Assembly: GCA_946558465.1 (NCBI GenBank) | Contig: CAMNTM010000004.1 | Location: 204,524 to 268,523 of the forward strand | Length of the DNA: 64,000 nucleotides | Direction of reading: 5' to 3' | Source: an uncultured Lachnospiraceae bacterium | GTDB lineage: Bacteria; Bacillota; Clostridia; Lachnospirales; Lachnospiraceae | Shown here: in pieces, positions 61,222 through 64,000 of the stretch | Numbering within the stretch: position 1 is the first letter of the stretch | How the letters are laid out: every line of letters begins with the position of its first letter | Translations under genes and position numbers: made by a program | The notes under the pieces: generated by a model | Databases searched by the model: none | Seen by the model: the letters and a program-made list of their open reading frames with translations, nothing else | Told to the model about the DNA's origin: nothing

Positions 61222-61662
61222 CTAGATACTGAATCCACTTGCTTCCATATCAGATGCAATATCCTCAATATTAAGCTCCACTTCAGCATTCTTCTCGTCC
61301 CATCTTGCCTTGTCCCATATCTCGGCACGCTTCCCCATACCGATAAACACGACTTCCTTATCCAGTCCTGCATAGGTCCTGAGAACAGAAGGGATTAGTG
61401 TCCTGCCCTGCTTGTCCAGATCCCCATCTGTCGCACTTCCCTGAAAGAAATACGCAAAAGCACGGGCTTTTTTATCTGTGGTTGTAGGTAAAGCGTTAAG
61501 TTTCTCTTCAAAGGCACTCCATTCTATCTCCGGGTATACATACAGGCAGTTCTCCATTCCTTTTGTTATGACGAAATGCTCCCCTAAATCGTCACGAAAC
61601 TTTGCCGGAATGATTAGTCTGCCTTTGGCATCAATATTATGACTGTACTCCCCCTTCAACAT
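61222..61662 (-). CDS. mraZ: Transcriptional regulator MraZ
   Basis: 146 aa from the ATG at 61662, which has AAAGGG at ideal spacing; the track GTG at 61671 is too close to it. It has two AbrB-like MraZ domains, each with a DXXXR pattern: [19 protein letters not shown] (about 11-29) and [17 protein letters not shown] (about 88-104). It forms ring-shaped oligomers that bind phased GTGG repeats, and exactly such an array lies over its own promoter. It is the first gene of the division cluster. Confidence 0.97.
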   Translation of the reverse strand: MLKGEYSHNIDAKGRLIIPAKFRDDLGEHFVITKGMENCLYVYPEIEWSAFEEKLNALPTTTDKKARAFAYFFQGSATDGDLDKQGRTLIPSVLRTYAGLDKEVVFIGMGKRAEIWDKARWDEKNAEVELNIEDIASDMEASGFSI

Positions 61663-61680
61663 ATTGTTCACCCTTTTCTA

Positions 61681-61734
61681 CCACTTAAAACCACTTTTCA
61701 CCACTTTCTACCACTTGAAACCATTGTAAAACAC
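61681..61734 (-). promoter_or_regulatory. MraZ operator: 10-bp-phased GTGG repeats
   Basis: On the plus strand CCAC occurs at 61681, 61691, 61701 and 61711, CCAT at 61721 and ACAC at 61731, each exactly 10 bases apart. On the minus strand four read AAGTGGT. The array runs from inside the -10 box to just before the mraZ ribosome binding site. Confidence 0.88.
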
Positions 61735-61751
61735 TTTTAAAGGTATTTCAA
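61723..61751 (-). promoter_or_regulatory. Promoter of the mraZ division cluster
   Basis: TTGAAA, a 17-base spacer and TACAAT on the minus strand. The expected start of transcription lies within the MraZ repeats. Confidence 0.8.
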
Positions 61752-61912
61752 GTATTTTTTTATTTTTTATATAACAAAAACGAATAGGCAGAGGAAATGT
61801 TCTCTCGGTTGGTTATGCATATAACAGAGTGTGAGGGCGTGACAGAACAGCTCAAAGCCAGCAATCAAATCCGAAACACATTGAAAATTTTCGATGAAAT
61901 TTTTCTAACCCA

Positions 61913-61941
61913 TTGACAACGTCAAAAATCCGTGTTACATT
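61913..61941 (+). promoter_or_regulatory. Promoter and MarR operators of the MarR-ABC cassette
   Basis: TTGACA, a 17-base spacer and TACATT. The -35 box is part of a palindrome TTGACAACGTCAA (61913-61925), and an imperfect palindrome ATTACCTAATAGAGTTAGTAAT covers 61939-61960 around the transcription start. Both are plausible sites for the MarR protein encoded next. The rest of the gap 61752-61912 shows no gene. Confidence 0.7.
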
Positions 61942-61980
61942 ACCTAATAGAGTTAGTAATTATGAAAGGTACAATAACAC

Positions 61981-62406
61981 ATGGACTACACTGAATTGGC
62001 GATACAACTTATTGATTTGCGCGCCTCTGCACCGCAAATTAAGATGGAGCGAACCATGTCCCGAATTGCAAGGGGAGAGGTTTTAGCGTTAAATTATTTG
62101 GCGGCAAACGGAAACCAGGCATATCCTAAAGATATGAGTAAGGCGCTTATGCTGACCACGGCGAGAATCGCAGCCATACTGAAATCTTTAGAGGGACAGG
62201 ATATGATTACACGAACCCCTGACCCTTCAGACAGCCGACAGATCATTGTTTGCCTGACGGAAAAAGGTATATCCTTGGCCCAAGAGCGCCGAACTGGAAT
62301 GATTCATTCGGTGGCAAAAATGCTGGAGGCTTTAGGAGAAGAGGATGCAAAAGCGTATGTCCACATACAAGCCAGACTGATTGAGTTGGGCGATATTTGG
62401 AGGTGA
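61981..62406 (+). CDS. MarR-family regulator of the ABC exporter cassette
   Basis: 141 aa. A winged helix (about 50-105) has YPKDMSKALMLTTARIAAILKSLEGQDMITRTPDPSDSRQIIVCLTEKG, the MarR pattern with the wing Asp/Arg pair. The helical ends form the dimer. No clear ribosome binding site beyond GAAAGG is seen before the ATG. It lies directly upstream of an ABC exporter on the same strand and has palindromes over its promoter, so it probably represses the cassette until a compound appears. Confidence 0.88.
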   Translation: MDYTELAIQLIDLRASAPQIKMERTMSRIARGEVLALNYLAANGNQAYPKDMSKALMLTTARIAAILKSLEGQDMITRTPDPSDSRQIIVCLTEKGISLAQERRTGMIHSVAKMLEALGEEDAKAYVHIQARLIELGDIWR

Positions 62407-62474
62407 TAATCTTTGTAAAACACAGGATCGAACAATAAAATAGCTGAGGCGCTATAGATTACTATAGGGATAAG

Positions 62475-62514
62475 TCCTATGCGAGCAATTCGCATAGGAT
62501 TTCATTTTTTATTT
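62475..62514 (+). terminator. Attenuator-type terminator before the ABC transporter
   Basis: TCCTATGCGA pairs perfectly with TCGCATAGGA over a 5-base loop and is followed by TTTCATTTTTTATTT. It lies between the MarR and ABC genes, which share an orientation, so it would reduce read-through rather than end the operon. Confidence 0.8.
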
Positions 62515-62523
62515 AGGAGGTAA
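62479..62523 (+). CDS. Possible 14-residue leader peptide inside the attenuator
   Basis: ATG at 62479 opens MRAIRIGFHFLFRR and stops with the TAA of AGGAGGTAA, the ribosome binding site of the ABC gene. A weak AGGGA site lies nine bases before its ATG, and the ATG itself is in the 5' arm of the terminator stem. A ribosome on this frame would disrupt the hairpin. This could be real attenuation control or chance. Confidence 0.4.
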   Translation: MRAIRIGFHFLFRR

Positions 62524-62527
62524 CAAC

Positions 62528-63442
62528 ATGAACCCAATTATACAAGTAGAGCATTTCTCTAAAAAGTACGGGGATTTTACAGCGGTGGAGGATATTTCTT
62601 TCACCGTAGACGAAGGCAGTATTTTTGCTTTTCTAGGCCCCAACGGCGCAGGTAAAAGCACGACAATCAATACCCTGTGTACGATCCTTGACAAAACGGC
62701 GGGCACTCTGACAATCAACGGTCATGATGTCTGTGAAGAACGAAGTTTAGTGCGCAAGGACATCGGGATTGTCTTTCAGGATTCTACGCTCGACGCTCAA
62801 ATGACCGTGGAAGAAAACCTGAAATACCATTGCAGCTTCTACAAGGTGCCGAAAAGCGAAGTACGGGAACGCGTCAACTTTGCTCTTGATTTGGTGGAGC
62901 TTACGGAATGGAAACGAGCAGCGGTAGGCAGTCTGTCCGGCGGCATGAAACGGCGGGCGGAGATCGCAAGAGGGCTGGTACACAACCCCAAGGTTTTATT
63001 TCTGGACGAACCCACAACAGGTCTGGATCCACAGACCAGAGCCAACGTGTGGGAATATATCCAGCGGCTCCAAAAGCAGAAAAATATGACAATCTTTCTT
63101 ACCACCCACTACATGGACGAGGCGGAGGTCTGTTCAAAAGTCGTCATTATGGATCACGGAAAAATCGTTGCCCAAGATACACCGATGAACTTAAAACACC
63201 AATATACAGGCACGGAGGTCGATGTTGTATGCACCCTGACTGAACCGTTGGAATCCACATTGAATGAACGGGAGGTTTCTTATCGGAAAGATGGGAACAA
63301 ACTGATTTTCCATACAAAGAAAGCACCTGATGCATTGGAAATTTTATCCACGCACAGGGGCGAAATTACAGATTTTGAAGTAAAGAACGGAACGCTGAAC
63401 GAAGTGTTCCTTGCGATTACGGGAAAGGAGATTCGAGAATGA
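62528..63442 (+). CDS. ABC transporter ATP-binding protein (DrrA-like)
   Basis: 304 aa. Complete nucleotide-binding domain: Walker A LGPNGAGKST (about 36-45), Q-loop VFQDSTLDAQMT, signature LSGGMKRRAEIARGL, Walker B VLFLDEPTTGLDP, and the H-loop TTHYMDEAE. A C-terminal extension (about 215-304) is the DUF4162 type found in DrrA-like drug exporters. AGGAGG precedes the ATG. It overlaps the permease gene by four bases (ATGA), so the two are translationally coupled. Confidence 0.95.
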   Translation: MNPIIQVEHFSKKYGDFTAVEDISFTVDEGSIFAFLGPNGAGKSTTINTLCTILDKTAGTLTINGHDVCEERSLVRKDIGIVFQDSTLDAQMTVEENLKYHCSFYKVPKSEVRERVNFALDLVELTEWKRAAVGSLSGGMKRRAEIARGLVHNPKVLFLDEPTTGLDPQTRANVWEYIQRLQKQKNMTIFLTTHYMDEAEVCSKVVIMDHGKIVAQDTPMNLKHQYTGTEVDVVCTLTEPLESTLNEREVSYRKDGNKLIFHTKKAPDALEILSTHRGEITDFEVKNGTLNEVFLAITGKEIRE

Positions 63443-64000
63443 ACCCAATTACAGCAATTGTACAAAGAAATTTACTAAATTATGTCAGGAGTAAGGGACG
63501 GGTATTTGGATCGCTCTTTATGTCCATGTTTATGCTGGTGATGTTTTCGTTTCTGATGAAATCCTCCATGAGCGGCCTTGACGCACCCATGCCTTATCTA
63601 ATTTCCGGCGTGATCATCATGAGCGTGTTTCAGGTTAGCGTAAATAATTCCTCCGATATCCTGTCCGACATTTCCAGCGGCTATATGAAAGAAGTTTTAG
63701 TTGCACCTATTGCGCGGACACAGATTTCCATGGGGCACATTCTGTCGGGGGCAGTAATCGCCACGCTGCAAGGCGTCGTTACTATGATCTGCGGCATTGT
63801 GCTTGGACTGCGGGTGAGTGTCCTGCAAATCCTGTCTCTGGCTGTGGTCATGTTGGTTTCCGCTATGACATTCAGCACTATCGGCCTGTTTTTGGCTACG
63901 GTTTCACGGAACTCCCCCGCCTTTCAAACCCTCAGCTCCATGATAATGATGCCCCTGACCTTTGTTTCCGGTGCGTATATCCCTACCACCATCATACCCG
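63439..64000 (+). CDS. ABC-2 type permease, cut by window edge
   Basis: About 187 codons are present, beginning MNPITAIVQRNLLNYVRSKGRVFGSLFMSM. The frame is open to the window edge and absent from the track. It has about five membrane segments so far, with the ABC-2 signature region around ISSGYMKEVLVAPIARTQISMGHI and FQTLSSMIMMPLTFVSGAYIP. It pairs with the DrrA-like ATPase to form an exporter, likely for a drug or lipid-like molecule. The start overlaps the ATPase stop. Confidence 0.9.
   Translation, partial: MNPITAIVQRNLLNYVRSKGRVFGSLFMSMFMLVMFSFLMKSSMSGLDAPMPYLISGVIIMSVFQVSVNNSSDILSDISSGYMKEVLVAPIARTQISMGHILSGAVIATLQGVVTMICGIVLGLRVSVLQILSLAVVMLVSAMTFSTIGLFLATVSRNSPAFQTLSSMIMMPLTFVSGAYIPTTIIP

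Noticed and set aside
61752-61912. Possible small gene between the mraZ and MarR promoters
   Set aside because: No start codon with a ribosome binding site and no frame of useful length on either strand.
61981-64000. Recent horizontal transfer of the MarR-ABC cassette
   Set aside because: Opposite orientation and an attenuator are suggestive, but I see no repeats, integrase or target duplication, and base composition is not clearly different by eye.
1-64000. CRISPR arrays, insertion sequences, phage genes, rRNA, second tRNA
   Set aside because: None found on reading through both strands.

Overview
The window looks like chromosome of an endospore-forming, low-to-mid GC member of the Clostridia, most likely Lachnospiraceae. 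This is inferred from the sporulation genes (spoIIGA, sigE, sigG, spoVT), the SCIFF peptide and maturase, fused secDF, HemZ, the strong AGGAGG ribosome binding sites and the general gene order. Nearly all genes are core chromosomal genes on the minus strand. I see no insertion sequence, prophage, CRISPR array or rRNA. There is one tRNA (Gly, GCC).

Layout, left to right. 1-1.6 kb: start of a truncated membrane sensor kinase and its LytTR response regulator. 1.6-5.2 kb: a small winged-helix protein, gpmI, an esterase and a DUF3793 protein. 5.2-9.3 kb: MarR regulator, folate ECF component FolT behind a tetrahydrofolate riboswitch, MATE exporter, peptidase T. 9.4-10.6 kb: a self-regulating XRE/membrane-protein pair with three operator repeats, tRNA-Gly, a YciI-like protein. 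10.7-20.7 kb: a long stringent-response and translation operon, recJ-apt-relA-(MBL hydrolase)-hemZ-hisS-aspS, with its own promoter at apt. 20.9-25.9 kb: spoVT, a TIGR04086-like membrane protein, scfA (47-aa SCIFF peptide, absent from the ORF track), scfB and secDF. 26-33.4 kb: a five-gene peptide and pyroglutamate module (M14 peptidase, DUF969 and DUF979 transporter subunits, M29 peptidase, pcp) divergent from a TetR regulator. 33.5-41.9 kb: DUF2804 protein, YqeY, a PrsA-like lipoprotein, mfd, pth, small proteins of unknown function, a HAD phosphatase. 42-48.4 kb: sigG, a 4Fe-4S protein, a GT51 glycosyltransferase divergent from an FAD oxidoreductase, a beta-CASP nuclease. 48.4-61.7 kb: the division and wall cluster read leftward, mraZ-rsmH-ftsL-PBP-PBP-mraY-murD-ftsW-ftsQ-ftsZ, followed by spoIIGA-sigE. 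61.9 kb to the end: a rightward MarR-ABC transporter cassette with an attenuator-like leader, cut by the window edge.

How the parts fit: the mraZ promoter overlaps a 10-bp-phased GTGG repeat array, so the division cluster is probably autoregulated by MraZ. spoIIGA-sigE has its own promoter with a 21-bp spacer and a Spo0A-box-like site, which suggests a separate switch at sporulation. The M14/M29/Pcp enzymes would release amino acids and 5-oxoproline from peptides, and the DUF969/DUF979 pair would carry 5-oxoproline. The THF riboswitch links folate supply to FolT. Hairpins that cover a ribosome binding site, or lie just before one, recur (folT, spoVT, the second PBP, the ABC transporter), so post-transcriptional control is a theme. 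All functional calls come from reading motifs and gene context by eye. No database search or folding program was run.
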